A stretch of DNA of 64,000 nt from SABI01 sp963677695 (GCA_963677695.2 CAXXUJ010000001.1:1054001-1118000), one strand, 5' to 3'; shown: positions 48,141-58,261, numbered from the stretch's first letter. A program made the numbers and translations. Notes: generated by a model from the sequence alone, not told the origin.

Positions 48141-50093
48141 TTAGTCAAGTGGGAAATGAGTGCTTCCTGTATACGTCCTGCTGAATTCTTCATACTCCAG
48201 CGGAATGCTGAAATAGAAGCCCTGAGCATTGGGGAATTCAATGGATCGTAGCGTCTCTGCCTGTTCCTTTGTTTCGACACCTTCAATGATGATATCGAAT
48301 CCCATCTCCTGAAGGAGACTTGCCATGCTCTTCAGTATCTGGGAGCTGGAGGCTCCAGCCGGTTCCTGCCAGAGGAGGGACTTATCGATCTTGATGAACT
48401 TGAAGGGGAGGTTGAAGATGTGAGCGAGATTGGAGTACCCCGTTCCGAAGTCATCAAGGTTGAACTGAACACCGTAGGAGAGGAAGGAGTTCATCGTCTT
48501 TATGATTTCCTCGAAAGGGAGGGCGGAGAATGTATGCTCGGTCACTTCGAAGAAGAGTTTCCCTTTTGGAATCCTGTGACGTGCGATGATCCCCTGGATA
48601 TCACGTATCAGTTCCCGGTTGGAGAAATGGCTTGCAGAGAAGTTGATCGCTATCGCAGGGACTTCCTTATCGTCTCTCATCAGCTCTGACTGGATTGCAC
48701 ACACCCTGTGTACGACATAGAGGGTCAGCTGGTCGATGATGCCGATTTCTTCGGCGATAGGGATGAAACTTCCCGGACTTATGTCTATCAGGTTGTTATC
48801 ATTCATCCGAAGCAGAGCCTCGTACATCACGAGGGTTCCTTTAGAGAGTTCAACTATCGGCTGGAATACGACTCTCAGAGACTCCTCCTCAAGGCTTTCA
48901 TGGAGTCTGCTGATGATCGTTCTCCTTGCCCTTATCTCCTCGAGAATCGTATTGTTGAAGACCAGGTGCTTTCCCTTGTGCTGTGTCTTTGCTATAAGGA
49001 GAGCATAATCAAGAATGGTGAGTGGTTTTTCCTCAATATTCCCGCTGCAGGGGAAGGTCATTTCCAGTGATGTGTATCTCAATGATGCCGATATGCCGTC
49101 AACTACCCACGGTTCCTTCATCCTCTTCATGATCTGCTGTGCGATTTCCCCGGGGTTTCCCGATTCCTGTGGGAATGAAAGGGCGAACTCATCACCTGAG
49201 TACCTATGCACCTGAGCGTGGGGAAAACTCTTGAGAAGGAAGGAGGTGAGGGCGAGAATGATCGCATCTCCCTTCCTTACACTGAACGTGTCATTAATTG
49301 TTTTGAAGTCATCAAGAGAGATGACGACAATAGAGAGGACCTCCTTCTTTCTTACTGCACGGGAGAGGGAGGAGATGAAGTAGCCTCTGTTTGGAAGCTG
49401 GGTAAGATCATCTATTGAGATCTTTCTTGTCTGGAAGGTGAGGTAGATACTGAGAAGTGCCGTCGAAATCGCAGTCCCTGCAAGGAAGATATCGGGCAGG
49501 ATCAGCTGGAGTACCAGAATGAATAATGAGACAAGGGGAAGCCATCTGAAAAGATAGAAGGTAATCCTGTCAACGTATGATTTCTCTGCGAGGAAATGAC
49601 TTGTCACGACGATGATCTGGGAGAAGGCGAGGATGAACGGGAGAGTATTCAATACCTCTCTCACATAGATACCGCCTTCATCTACCGTAAAGACCCAGCC
49701 TGTTTTCAGGTTGAGTAGAACGATTATGCAGTAGAGTGCATATAACCCGGCATGAACGGCAGTGACTATCTTCTGTTTGACTTTGTGAGTACTTGGCGTT
49801 TTCTCTCCAATGAAAAGGATCAGGTACCAGAGGAGAAAGTTCAGGGCCATGGGGTAGATGAGATAAAGAACCGTGTAGAGAAGAGTATAGATCCACAACT
49901 GATCAACAGGAGCACTCTGTACAAACACATCAACTATAACGTTGTATGCAAGGACACAGAGGGTAACGATGAGGGTGTGTTGGAATACCCTCTCCTTTTT
50001 TGTGAGCCTGAGGCGTATGTTGCCCGAACTAAGAAGTAAAACTCCCACAACAAGAGATGAGACGATCTCCGGTGCGGTATGCCAAATCATCAT
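48141..50093 (-). CDS. Membrane-bound GGDEF-EAL cyclic-di-GMP protein
   Basis: 650 residues: eight or so membrane helices (about 5-230), a GGDEF domain (about 240-395) with the active-site motif SGDEF, and an EAL domain (about 405-645) with YEALLRM, EVTEH, DDFGTGYSN and KIDKSLL, which looks catalytically complete. The EAL part should hydrolyse cyclic-di-GMP; the SGDEF variant may or may not still synthesise it. The ATG at 50093 has GGAAGG 7 bases upstream. An aminotransferase gene lies upstream on the same strand (88-bp gap). Confidence 0.88.
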   Translation of the reverse strand: MMIWHTAPEIVSSLVVGVLLLSSGNIRLRLTKKERVFQHTLIVTLCVLAYNVIVDVFVQSAPVDQLWIYTLLYTVLYLIYPMALNFLLWYLILFIGEKTPSTHKVKQKIVTAVHAGLYALYCIIVLLNLKTGWVFTVDEGGIYVREVLNTLPFILAFSQIIVVTSHFLAEKSYVDRITFYLFRWLPLVSLFILVLQLILPDIFLAGTAISTALLSIYLTFQTRKISIDDLTQLPNRGYFISSLSRAVRKKEVLSIVVISLDDFKTINDTFSVRKGDAIILALTSFLLKSFPHAQVHRYSGDEFALSFPQESGNPGEIAQQIMKRMKEPWVVDGISASLRYTSLEMTFPCSGNIEEKPLTILDYALLIAKTQHKGKHLVFNNTILEEIRARRTIISRLHESLEEESLRVVFQPIVELSKGTLVMYEALLRMNDNNLIDISPGSFIPIAEEIGIIDQLTLYVVHRVCAIQSELMRDDKEVPAIAINFSASHFSNRELIRDIQGIIARHRIPKGKLFFEVTEHTFSALPFEEIIKTMNSFLSYGVQFNLDDFGTGYSNLAHIFNLPFKFIKIDKSLLWQEPAGASSSQILKSMASLLQEMGFDIIIEGVETKEQAETLRSIEFPNAQGFYFSIPLEYEEFSRTYTGSTHFPLD

Positions 50094-50181
50094 GAAGAAA
50101 CCTTCCTTTTCACCGATTGTACATTGACGACCGGTGAAAGGCAATAAAGAGTGCAGGTTATACCCTGTAAATTATACCCGA

Positions 50182-51471
50182 TCAGGCAAATATCTCAGCT
50201 GCACCTGTATAGACGATATCAATAAGTTCTCTGATATCTTCAAGGTCGGTGCTGCTGAACGCAAGGCGTAGGAATGTTCCCTTGATACTGATCGTTCCCA
50301 CTCCATAGGTATCGAGGAGATAGACTCTCAGTTTCTCAGCATCACCGGCACAGGTGAAAGACATGAAATAACCAGAGTTGAAGGGAAGGGGAGAAAGGTA
50401 TGCATCACCGGCATGGGAGGCGAGTGCTTCCTTGATCACCAGGTACCGTTCCTTGATCTTCTCAATTCCCTTTTCCTTCTCTTCATGGTAGGAAGGGCTC
50501 TTCATCGCCTTGAGGAGGAGAGACTGGGCAGGCTTGCTGCACGAGCTCACATTTCCTCTGATCGCTCCCATCGTCTTCTTCAGGAGAGCTTCATATTGTT
50601 CTCCTGTGATGCCTGCAGAGTTGAAGGTGAGGAATCCTACCCGGAAGCCCCACACCATCTCTTCTTTGGTTGCCGCATCACCCTTGATCGCAAGGATGTT
50701 CTCATGGGCGTCACACAGGAGGGAGAAGAGAGATTCCCTGCACACATCGTCTTCAAAGAAGAGTCCGAAATAGGCATCGTCGGTGAAGATAAGGAGTTTC
50801 TTTCCCTCTTCTGCTTTCCCTTTCAGCATGTTCACAAGCTTTTCAGCTTCACTCTGTGTCGGGGTGTATCCGGTGGGATTGTTGGGGAAGTTGAGGATCA
50901 GCGCGACCTTCTCTCCCTTGGATGCATCGATTGCAGAGGCAAGTCCATCCACGTTGAGTTCTCCATTCGAAAAAAGATCGAAGGGGACGTTCACAGCCTC
51001 TCTCTGCTCATTGATGACGAGGTTGTAGTTTCCCCAGTAGAAGTCGGGTACGAGAATCTCATCTCCTTTATCGAGGAAGAGGGAGAATGCGATGGAAATC
51101 GCATGGGTGAGTCCATTGGTGACCACGGGAAGGGAGGTCTTCTTTCCCTTCATGGAAGGATTCTTGCGAACCATTTCTTCAAGCCATACCTTGCGGAGTT
51201 CTGCATCTCCTGCGGTGGGAGCGTAGGGAAATACGTCATTGACGGCGAGAGTGTCGTTGAAGCCGCTGTAGACTGAGGGGATATAGAGAGCGTCGCTCTT
51301 CTCTGTCGCGATACCGATGGTGGCGTTGAATCTATGTGCCTTCTGTTTCGCTTCTGCCGACTGGCTGATGATTCCCTTAGGGAAATACATCCTCTTTCCA
51401 TAGTCGCTCAGCATGTCTGCGATAATGGTTCCTTCCAGAATGGTATTCAGTTCCTGTGCAAGCGGGTTCAT
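50182..51471 (-). CDS. PLP-dependent aminotransferase, class I/II fold
   Basis: 429 residues. PNNPTGY (substrate-binding Asn), the aspartate-tyrosine pair in FTDDAYFG, and a candidate Schiff-base lysine in AIKGDAATKEEMVWGFRVGF mark fold-type I aminotransferases. The amino acid used is not predictable. GAGGAGG lies 7 bases before the ATG. No biosynthetic neighbours help. Confidence 0.85.
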   Translation of the reverse strand: MNPLAQELNTILEGTIIADMLSDYGKRMYFPKGIISQSAEAKQKAHRFNATIGIATEKSDALYIPSVYSGFNDTLAVNDVFPYAPTAGDAELRKVWLEEMVRKNPSMKGKKTSLPVVTNGLTHAISIAFSLFLDKGDEILVPDFYWGNYNLVINEQREAVNVPFDLFSNGELNVDGLASAIDASKGEKVALILNFPNNPTGYTPTQSEAEKLVNMLKGKAEEGKKLLIFTDDAYFGLFFEDDVCRESLFSLLCDAHENILAIKGDAATKEEMVWGFRVGFLTFNSAGITGEQYEALLKKTMGAIRGNVSSCSKPAQSLLLKAMKSPSYHEEKEKGIEKIKERYLVIKEALASHAGDAYLSPLPFNSGYFMSFTCAGDAEKLRVYLLDTYGVGTISIKGTFLRLAFSSTDLEDIRELIDIVYTGAAEIFA

Positions 51472-51613
51472 ATAGAGACCTCCTCTCGTTCTTTTCTTTT
51501 TCTCCCCATCATATCGTTTTGTGTCGGAAAAGTGAAGTTGTATACATAAACAGAGAATATCGATTTTATAGGTGAGTTGACCTTATTTCACGTGAGGTAT
51601 ATCGTGTCTTTAT

Positions 51614-52348
51614 ATGGCAGATATGAAACAGATCTCGACGATATTCCTGGACCTCGACGGCACACTCCTCCCTCTCGATGAGGAGAAATTCATGGCAGAG
51701 TACCTTGTCAAATTCACGAAGCGGTGCGTGGTAGAGGGACTCGATCCCGCCCTTGCACAGAAGGCGCTTCTTGGTGGTGTTCTAGCAATGAAGGGGGAAG
51801 GGGGAGGTCTCACTAACAAGGAAAGGTTCTGGACTTCCTTCTTTGCCGGTCTTTCGCTGCCGTACAGCGATCAGCTGGTGGAATCCTTTACCCGTTTCTA
51901 TGAGGAGGAGTTCAGTGAGATTCAGCATATCGTATCTCCCTCACCTCTCTCACGTGAGATCGTTGATATCCTCAAAGAAAAGGGATACTCGCTCATTCTG
52001 GCAACCACGCCGGTCTTTCCCAGGGTCGGAACCCTGGAGAGGCTCAGCTGGGTGGGGCTCACCACGGATGATTTCAAAGAGATCACAACCTATGAGGACT
52101 ATACCTACACGAAACCCCATACCGGGTATTATGAAGAACTGATGGAAAAGAGAGGATTGAAACCTGCAGAAGTTCTGATGGTGGGAAATAATGTGGTGGA
52201 AGACGGAGCGATCATGAATCTCGGCATCCCCTGCATCTTCGTCACAGATTTCCTTATCAACCCGGAGGGAGAGGATCTGTCGGATCACTCCTGCTATACT
52301 CTGGAAGAGTTTCATGCCTTCTGCCAGCAGCTGCCGGAGAGAGTATGA
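51614..52348 (+). CDS. HAD-superfamily hydrolase
   Basis: 244 residues. HAD motifs I IFLDLDGTLLP (nucleophile Asp), II ATTPVFP, III lysine in TKPHTGYYEELM and IV VGNNVVEDG are visible, with a helical cap. A phosphatase of unknown small-molecule substrate. No ribosome-binding site; a possible promoter (TTGACC, 17 bp, TATCGT) ends 8 bases before the ATG. First gene of an operon with the transporter (ATGA overlap) and nitroreductase. Confidence 0.85.
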   Translation: MADMKQISTIFLDLDGTLLPLDEEKFMAEYLVKFTKRCVVEGLDPALAQKALLGGVLAMKGEGGGLTNKERFWTSFFAGLSLPYSDQLVESFTRFYEEEFSEIQHIVSPSPLSREIVDILKEKGYSLILATTPVFPRVGTLERLSWVGLTTDDFKEITTYEDYTYTKPHTGYYEELMEKRGLKPAEVLMVGNNVVEDGAIMNLGIPCIFVTDFLINPEGEDLSDHSCYTLEEFHAFCQQLPERV

Positions 52349-53283
52349 AAGCGGAAAAACCGAGTCTGTTCGCAGTCCCTGCTGTTGCCTACTCCCTCGC
52401 GGTGTTGTGTACGATCCTGTGGGGGAGTGCATTCCCCTCGATCAAGGTAGGGTACCAGCTTTTCGAGATAGCAGGCGATGACACCTGGTCGAAACTGATC
52501 TACGCCGCCGTCCGTTTCACTATGGCGGGACTGCTTGTCCTTCTTCTGCGTTTCATCATGAAAAAACGTGGAGGAATCAGGGAACATGCATCTCTGACAA
52601 AGTCCCAGTGGGGACATATTGCAGTCCTCGGTATTCTTCAGACCACGATTCACTACTACTTCTTCTACATCAGTATCTCCTTCATCACAGGAGCGAAGGG
52701 ATCGATTCTCGTCTCCTCAAATGTGTTCTGGAGTGCGATTCTCGCCCACCTCTTCTTTGCCAATGACAAATTCTCGGCGGGTAAGCTGTTCGGCGTTGCC
52801 GCCGGTTTCATCTCGGTCATCTTAGTCAACTACGATGTGAATTTCGGTTTCGAGTTCACCCTTCAGGGGGAGGGATTCATGCTCCTGGCAGCTGTGATGT
52901 CCTCAATAGCCTTCATCTATGCAAAGCACCTTACCACTATAGCTGATCCGATGCTGATCACAGGGACCCAGCTCACTTTCGGAGGAGGTCTTCTCCTTCT
53001 GATCTCTCTGATAAACGGGGGAACCTTCCCTGTGGGACCGGCAAAGGCATATCTGATTCTTCTCTACCTTGCCTCTTTATCGGCTGCGGCCTTCTCGATA
53101 TGGACTCAGCTGCTGAAACATAACAAAGTGAGTTCGATCGTGATCTTCCAGTTCCTCGTTCCCATCGTGGGAACCTTTCTTTCTGTCGTCATTCTTGGAG
53201 AGAAGGTTTTCAGGATTCAGTACCTTATTGCACTGCCCCTGGTCGCTCTCGGTATATTCCTCGTTAACAGGGCGAAAAACTGA
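52345..53283 (+). CDS. DMT-superfamily (EamA) transporter
   Basis: 312 residues with ten membrane helices in two EamA repeats (CTILWGSAFPSIKVGYQ, and the second ending before VFRIQYLIALPLVALGIFLVNRAK). EamA proteins export amino acids, nucleosides or other metabolites; the substrate is unknown. It overlaps the HAD gene by 4 bp, so the two are translationally coupled. Confidence 0.88.
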   Translation: MKAEKPSLFAVPAVAYSLAVLCTILWGSAFPSIKVGYQLFEIAGDDTWSKLIYAAVRFTMAGLLVLLLRFIMKKRGGIREHASLTKSQWGHIAVLGILQTTIHYYFFYISISFITGAKGSILVSSNVFWSAILAHLFFANDKFSAGKLFGVAAGFISVILVNYDVNFGFEFTLQGEGFMLLAAVMSSIAFIYAKHLTTIADPMLITGTQLTFGGGLLLLISLINGGTFPVGPAKAYLILLYLASLSAAAFSIWTQLLKHNKVSSIVIFQFLVPIVGTFLSVVILGEKVFRIQYLIALPLVALGIFLVNRAKN

Positions 53284-53320
53284 TAAGAATGGAGAGGGAA
53301 GAATGAAGGGAGAGGGAGAG

Positions 53321-53830
53321 ATGAATCCGATTTTCACACGAAGAAGCGTAAGAAAGTATCTGGAAAAGCCTGTTGAAAAGGAGCTCCTGATCCGCCTCTG
53401 CGAGGCGGGTATGATGGCACCGAGTGCACATAACAGGCAGCCTTGGCAATTTTTAGTTGTTACAGATGAAGAGAAGAAGAAGGCGCTGTCACGTATGAGT
53501 CCCTGGGCCCGTTTCGCTTCCCATGCCCCTGCCCTGATCGTTGTGATTCTCGATACCTCGATGATCACCGAAGCTGATACAAAGTGGGAACAGGACCTCT
53601 CTGCAGCGACTCAGAATATACTTCTGGAGTGTGTGAATCAGGGTCTCGGAGGCTGCTGGCTTGGTCTGTATCCTGGAGATGAGAGGGTGGAAAGAGTTCG
53701 CTCTATCCTTGATCTTTCTGCGAGATATATCCCCTTTTCAGTCGTCTCGTTAGGATATCCTGCGGATGAGAGAAAAGGACCAGAGCACATCTATCCAGAT
53801 CGAATCCACTTTGAAAGGCTGAGTCAATAG
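53321..53830 (+). CDS. Nitroreductase-family flavoprotein
   Basis: 169 residues. The FMN-binding N-terminus TRRSVRKYLEKPV, APSAHNRQPWQF and GLGGCWLG match the compact nitroreductase family of anaerobes. It reduces quinones, nitro compounds or flavins with NAD(P)H. A longer frame begins inside the transporter gene, but ATG 53321 follows a purine-rich GGGAGAGGGAGAG and starts the conserved core. Third gene of the HAD operon. Confidence 0.9.
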   Translation: MNPIFTRRSVRKYLEKPVEKELLIRLCEAGMMAPSAHNRQPWQFLVVTDEEKKKALSRMSPWARFASHAPALIVVILDTSMITEADTKWEQDLSAATQNILLECVNQGLGGCWLGLYPGDERVERVRSILDLSARYIPFSVVSLGYPADERKGPEHIYPDRIHFERLSQ

Positions 53831-53899
53831 TGCGTTCTTGTCTTTGTGCGCTATCATCCTGTAAAATGTGGAAACCCTGAACATACGAGGATATACCGC

Positions 53900-54679
53900 A
53901 TGACCATATCATTCTTTATCATCAGTTTCATCGCATCCACTGTCGGCGCTATCAGCGGGATAGGCGGAGGGGTAATCATAAAGCCCTCACTCGATACCTT
54001 TACGAGTCTTAGTGTGGAAACTATCAGCTTCCTTTCCGGGTGTACCGTTCTTTCGATGACGATTATCACTCTCTTCAAGTCTCGTAAAGGCGGTATCGTT
54101 CTTGATAAACGTATCAGCTCCCTTCTCGCTCTGGGTGGCGTTATAGGCGGATTGGCGGGTAAATACTTGTTCGATCTCGCTATCACGACTTTTTCATCAG
54201 ACAGTGTAGGGATCTCACAATCATCGCTGCTTGCACTTATGGTGCTGTTTGTTTTTATTTTTGTCCTGAACAAGAAGAAGATCCAAGCGAAAAGCTATAC
54301 TAGCGGAATACTCGCTGTCATTACAGGGTTGTTTCTCGGAGCTATCGCCTCTTTCCTCGGAATCGGAGGAGGCCCGATAAACCTTGCCATCCTCTATCTC
54401 TTCTTCTCAATGGATGCAAAGAAGGCGGCGCTTAATTCCATCTTCATTATTTTTCTTTCCCAGGCTGCTTCACTCATATTTACGGTCGCGGGAGGACGAG
54501 TTCCATCCTTTGAACCCCTGATTCTTATTCTGATGATATCGGGCGGTATTCTCGGGGGATTCACAGGAGCTGAAGTAACGAAGAGGGTATCGCTGAGAGG
54601 TGTTGATACGGTCTTTCTTGCTGTTCTTCTCCTCATCTTCGTACTTAGTGCCGTTCAGATTCTCACCCTCAGTTTCTGA
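53900..54679 (+). CDS. TSUP-family (TauE/SafE) membrane transporter
   Basis: 259 residues, eight or so helices in two repeats carrying the family signature GAISGIGGGVIIKP and GAIASFLGIGGGPINL. TSUP proteins move sulfite, sulfoacetate and other small anions. The ATG at 53900 has GAGG 9 bases upstream; an in-frame upstream ATG would add a charged non-family stretch. It is 69 bp after the nitroreductase, so may be separately expressed. Confidence 0.88.
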   Translation: MTISFFIISFIASTVGAISGIGGGVIIKPSLDTFTSLSVETISFLSGCTVLSMTIITLFKSRKGGIVLDKRISSLLALGGVIGGLAGKYLFDLAITTFSSDSVGISQSSLLALMVLFVFIFVLNKKKIQAKSYTSGILAVITGLFLGAIASFLGIGGGPINLAILYLFFSMDAKKAALNSIFIIFLSQAASLIFTVAGGRVPSFEPLILILMISGGILGGFTGAEVTKRVSLRGVDTVFLAVLLLIFVLSAVQILTLSF

Positions 54680-54802
54680 CAGTCTACTCATGTCTGTCAA
54701 TGTGAAACCTATCCATATATGAATCTATGTGGTATGCTCTTACAAGATTGGTATTATTCGTAATACAGACACACGTCCGATGATACGAAAGAGTGGAGAT
54801 TC

Positions 54803-56374
54803 ATGGACCTTTTTGTTGTATATCAATTCCTTATCATTATCTCTATGAGTGTTTCATCAGCCCTGACAGCACGGGTTTCCGCGTACAAAGGTGTGTCTCA
54901 GCCGATGCGGTTCTTAGGCGGTCTGTTCCTCGCAAACATCATCTACTCCTTCAGCTACCTCCTCGAACTCCATGCAAAAAGCAGTGAATGGGCGCATGTC
55001 TTCGTCGGGTTTGAATATTTCGGAGTGATGTGCATTGCTCTGTTCTGGATGCTCATAGCTCTTTCTTTCCACCCAAAGCGATTTACGAACGTGAAAATCG
55101 ACCGGAAAGTACTGAAAATTCTCTTCATACTTCCATTCCTTACATCAATTCTCATATGGACAAACCCTTTTCATCACCAGATCTATGCGGAAATTTCACT
55201 CATTGAACTCTATCCTGTGAGTCTGTTCATGTTCGATCGTGTCTGGGGTTTCTGGGTTCTCAACGGGATTATGATTGTCATGTACTTTATCGGGGTGTTC
55301 AGACTCCTTTTTGCGGTACTGCAGGACCGGGTTCATCTGAGAAGCAGATATCCCTTCCTGATCCTTATCTCGATCATCCCCGCGGTTTCCTATGCAGGGC
55401 TTCTTCTGAAAAAAGTGTTCTATAACCTCGATACTATGCCGATATCCTTTGCCCTCACGGGTGTCGTGCTCTACTGGGGAGTGAAGAAGCTGCAGCTTTT
55501 CTATCTGCTGCCTACTGCACATGAGATGGTGGTGGAATCGATGAGTGATGCGATGGTAATGGTTGATCCCGGAAACAGATTGATTGAAAGCAATCCTCGG
55601 GGACGTGAACTCTTCTTCTCGGAAGATCCCGATCCGATAGGGAAATCACTTCTGGAACTGAATCCAGACCTTGCAAGGCATATCGCACATGCTTCTAATA
55701 AGAGAGTAGTAACTCTTAAGGTGAATGGGGAATCCCGTTCATTCAATATCTCAAAGTCCGAAATCCTGGGTAAGAAGGGTGCGGTGCTGGGAAGTTTCTT
55801 TGTCTTTCATGATATTACAGAACTCAGGGAGGCGATGAAGGCACTCGAGATACGGGCCACGTCAGATGGTCTTACGGGGCTGGTGAACCACAGGCATTTC
55901 ATGACTCTTGCGGCCGAAGAGGCTGCAAGACTTGAACATGCACCCAAAGGCGTCTTCTCTCTCATCATGTTCGATCTCGATTTCTTCAAGGCGGTCAACG
56001 ATACCTATGGTCACTCTGTGGGGGATCAGGTTCTCGTCCATGTGAGTAATCTCCTTGTGAGAAATGTGAGGAATCTTGATGTGTGTGCCCGATACGGAGG
56101 AGAGGAGTTTGTTCTTCTCCTCAGAGGTACAGGGATTGAGGATGCACAGAAAAAGGCAGAGACACTCAGGAAACTCATTGCAACAACCCCGGTCGTATGT
56201 GATAGCGAAGGGATTTCCATTACCTCGAGCTTCGGAGTGAGCGAGTACCGTCCCTCGATGGGAATCCGCTGGGAGCAGGCGCTCAATCATGCCGACACAG
56301 CCCTGTACCAGGCGAAGGAAGAGGGAAGAAACAGGGTCTGCAGGTATGCTGGGAATGTTTCTTCCAGGAAATGA
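54803..56374 (+). CDS. Diguanylate cyclase with 7TM sensor, PAS and GGDEF domains
   Basis: 523 residues: an N-terminal seven-helix membrane domain of the histidine-kinase type (about 5-220), a PAS domain (about 235-340, MSDAMVMVDPGNRLIESNPRG), and a C-terminal GGDEF domain (about 355-515) with the intact active site YGGEEF. It synthesises cyclic-di-GMP in response to a signal sensed at the membrane or PAS. With the GGDEF-EAL protein at 48141 it gives this window a cyclic-di-GMP circuit. GTGGAG lies 5 bases before the ATG. Confidence 0.93.
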   Translation: MDLFVVYQFLIIISMSVSSALTARVSAYKGVSQPMRFLGGLFLANIIYSFSYLLELHAKSSEWAHVFVGFEYFGVMCIALFWMLIALSFHPKRFTNVKIDRKVLKILFILPFLTSILIWTNPFHHQIYAEISLIELYPVSLFMFDRVWGFWVLNGIMIVMYFIGVFRLLFAVLQDRVHLRSRYPFLILISIIPAVSYAGLLLKKVFYNLDTMPISFALTGVVLYWGVKKLQLFYLLPTAHEMVVESMSDAMVMVDPGNRLIESNPRGRELFFSEDPDPIGKSLLELNPDLARHIAHASNKRVVTLKVNGESRSFNISKSEILGKKGAVLGSFFVFHDITELREAMKALEIRATSDGLTGLVNHRHFMTLAAEEAARLEHAPKGVFSLIMFDLDFFKAVNDTYGHSVGDQVLVHVSNLLVRNVRNLDVCARYGGEEFVLLLRGTGIEDAQKKAETLRKLIATTPVVCDSEGISITSSFGVSEYRPSMGIRWEQALNHADTALYQAKEEGRNRVCRYAGNVSSRK

Positions 56375-56377
56375 TCC

Positions 56378-57271
56378 TTATTTCTCTGAAGAAAGTGCAT
56401 AACCGTTCATGAATGCCTTATAGAGAAGGGAGAAGACAATCAGCGGAGGAAGAATGGATATGACGACAGCTGTCATCACCTGTGACCACTGCACCGACTC
56501 TCCCGTTGCGACAATCATATTGAGTCCTACCTGCACCACCTGATTCGCTGCACGCCTGATAATAATCCTCGGCCAGATATATTGATCCCATACATAGACG
56601 AACTGAATCAGTGCAAGGGCTCCGATCGTGTTCATACTCATCGGGATGAGAATATGACGAAGAAACTGAAGCGAGTTGGCTCCATCGATCCTTGCTGAGT
56701 CGGCGAGGGATCTCGGAATTGAGAGGAAGTGCTGCCGGAAAAGAAAGACACCGGTCGCGGATGCCATGAAGGGGAAGATAATGCCTGCGAGCGTATCTCC
56801 CCAGCCGAAACCGTACTCGGTCGGTGCAAGGAAGAACTCGAGAGGATTGAACATCCACTCCAGCAGGTGCGCAAGGTCGGGAGCCGGCTGAGAACTGACC
56901 AGTTCGAACAGTCCGAGAATGAGCATTTCGGTGGGAAGCATAAGGGTGATAATGATAAAGCCGAATATCAGATTCTTCGCCCTGAAGCTGTAGAAGACGA
57001 GGGCCAGGGAGGCAAAGAGGGAGAGAACTATCTTCCCTCCTGCAACCCACAGAGATATGAAGAAGGAATTTCTCAGATACCTGCCCAGATGGTAGTCGTT
57101 CCATACTGCATCCAGATTCTTCAGGAACTGATTACCCGGCAGCATCGATGCTGTCGCTACGATATGCGTTTCCTGTGTCGCTTTCACTACAGCGAAGACG
57201 ATGGGGAAACAGACGATGATGACTGCGAAGATGAGGATTGCATGTACGTGTATATTCTTGAACCTCTTCAT
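56378..57271 (-). CDS. ugpE: UgpE-like sugar/glycerol-phosphate ABC permease
   Basis: 297 residues, six membrane helices. The EAA loop ARIDGANSLQFLRHILIPMS contacts the ATPase. Third gene of a binding protein-permease-permease operon. The start is taken at ATG 57271, 8 bases after AAGGG and just past the previous stop. No ATPase gene is adjacent, so a shared MsmK/UgpC-type ATPase encoded elsewhere is likely. Convergent with the diguanylate cyclase (3-bp gap). Confidence 0.85.
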   Translation of the reverse strand: MKRFKNIHVHAILIFAVIIVCFPIVFAVVKATQETHIVATASMLPGNQFLKNLDAVWNDYHLGRYLRNSFFISLWVAGGKIVLSLFASLALVFYSFRAKNLIFGFIIITLMLPTEMLILGLFELVSSQPAPDLAHLLEWMFNPLEFFLAPTEYGFGWGDTLAGIIFPFMASATGVFLFRQHFLSIPRSLADSARIDGANSLQFLRHILIPMSMNTIGALALIQFVYVWDQYIWPRIIIRRAANQVVQVGLNMIVATGESVQWSQVMTAVVISILPPLIVFSLLYKAFMNGYALSSEK

Positions 57272-57275
57272 GATA

Positions 57276-58196
57276 TTACCCTTCATAGTGAACTCTCTGT
57301 GCAAGGAACCGAAACTGGAACAGTGTTGCGATTCCGACAAGAATCATGAGAATTACACCCTCAGCAGCGGCAAAACCCATGTTGCTGCTTCCCCCGAACC
57401 CGTCAAGGTAGACCTTGTACATCAGTGTTGTGGTAATCCCTTCATTATCGAGCAGAGGCCCTGGTCCGACAGGGCCTCCCCTTGTCAGCATATCGATGAT
57501 GGCGAACGAATCGAAGAATGAATAGATCAGGTTGGTGAAGAGGAGAAAGAAGGTCGTAGGACTGAGCAGAGGGTAGGTGATCAGCCAGAATTTCTGGATC
57601 GGGGTTGCTCCGTCTATATCGGCAGCTTCAAGGGGGGATTTCGGTATGCTCTGAAGGGCTGCGAGGTAGAAGACGATACTGTACCCCAGATTCTTCCACA
57701 CGGCGATACCGACAGTGAGGAAAAAGGCGGGAATGGGAGAATCGAGCCATCGAATGCTGAGACCTGTAAGCTCATTCACTATTCCAACTTCCGGATTGAA
57801 CATGAAGAGCGCGATGGTAGCAGCGATGGCGGGAGAGAGGGCGAACGGCCAGATGAGGAGAATCCTGTATATTTTTGCTCCCTTAATGTTCTTGCTTGCC
57901 AGTGTGGCGAGAAAGAGGGAAATGGAGAGGCAGAGAAAAACGACAAGAAAACTGAAAACCACAGTCTGAACAAGCACCTGAATGAAACCGGGGGCAAGAG
58001 GACCTGTGAACAGGTTTTTCATGTTCTCAAGCCCGATGAAGCTTCTGGTGCCGAGAAACAGATTAGACCTGTATAAACTGAGAATCACCGACTTCCATGC
58101 CGGGTAGAAAAGGAAGGTGAGAAGTATGATGATTGTCGGTGCGAGATAGATGTAGGGGACTATCCGGTTAGTGAATACGGCATTCTTGTCTTTCAT
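57276..58196 (-). CDS. ugpA: UgpA-like sugar/glycerol-phosphate ABC permease
   Basis: 306 residues, six helices; YSIVFYLAALQSIPKSPLEAADIDGATPIQKFW closely follows the UgpA EAA region. It pairs with the downstream permease. The ATG at 58196 is preceded by GGAG. It lies between the binding protein and second permease; a hairpin in the upstream gap may lower its expression relative to the binding protein. Confidence 0.87.
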   Translation of the reverse strand: MKDKNAVFTNRIVPYIYLAPTIIILLTFLFYPAWKSVILSLYRSNLFLGTRSFIGLENMKNLFTGPLAPGFIQVLVQTVVFSFLVVFLCLSISLFLATLASKNIKGAKIYRILLIWPFALSPAIAATIALFMFNPEVGIVNELTGLSIRWLDSPIPAFFLTVGIAVWKNLGYSIVFYLAALQSIPKSPLEAADIDGATPIQKFWLITYPLLSPTTFFLLFTNLIYSFFDSFAIIDMLTRGGPVGPGPLLDNEGITTTLMYKVYLDGFGGSSNMGFAAAEGVILMILVGIATLFQFRFLAQRVHYEG

Positions 58197-58216
58197 GATT
58201 GCTCCGCAATAGAAGC

Positions 58217-58240
58217 GAGGCATGACAAGAGCCATGCCCC
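58217..58240 (-). other. Intercistronic hairpin between binding protein and permeases
   Basis: Minus strand GGCATG-GCTCTTGT-CATGCC with flanking G/C. There is no T-run, so it is more likely an mRNA-stabilising or attenuating hairpin than a terminator; binding-protein genes are often separated from permeases this way. Confidence 0.4.
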
Positions 58241-58261
58241 GCAGGTGAGGTGGTGCGCGCT

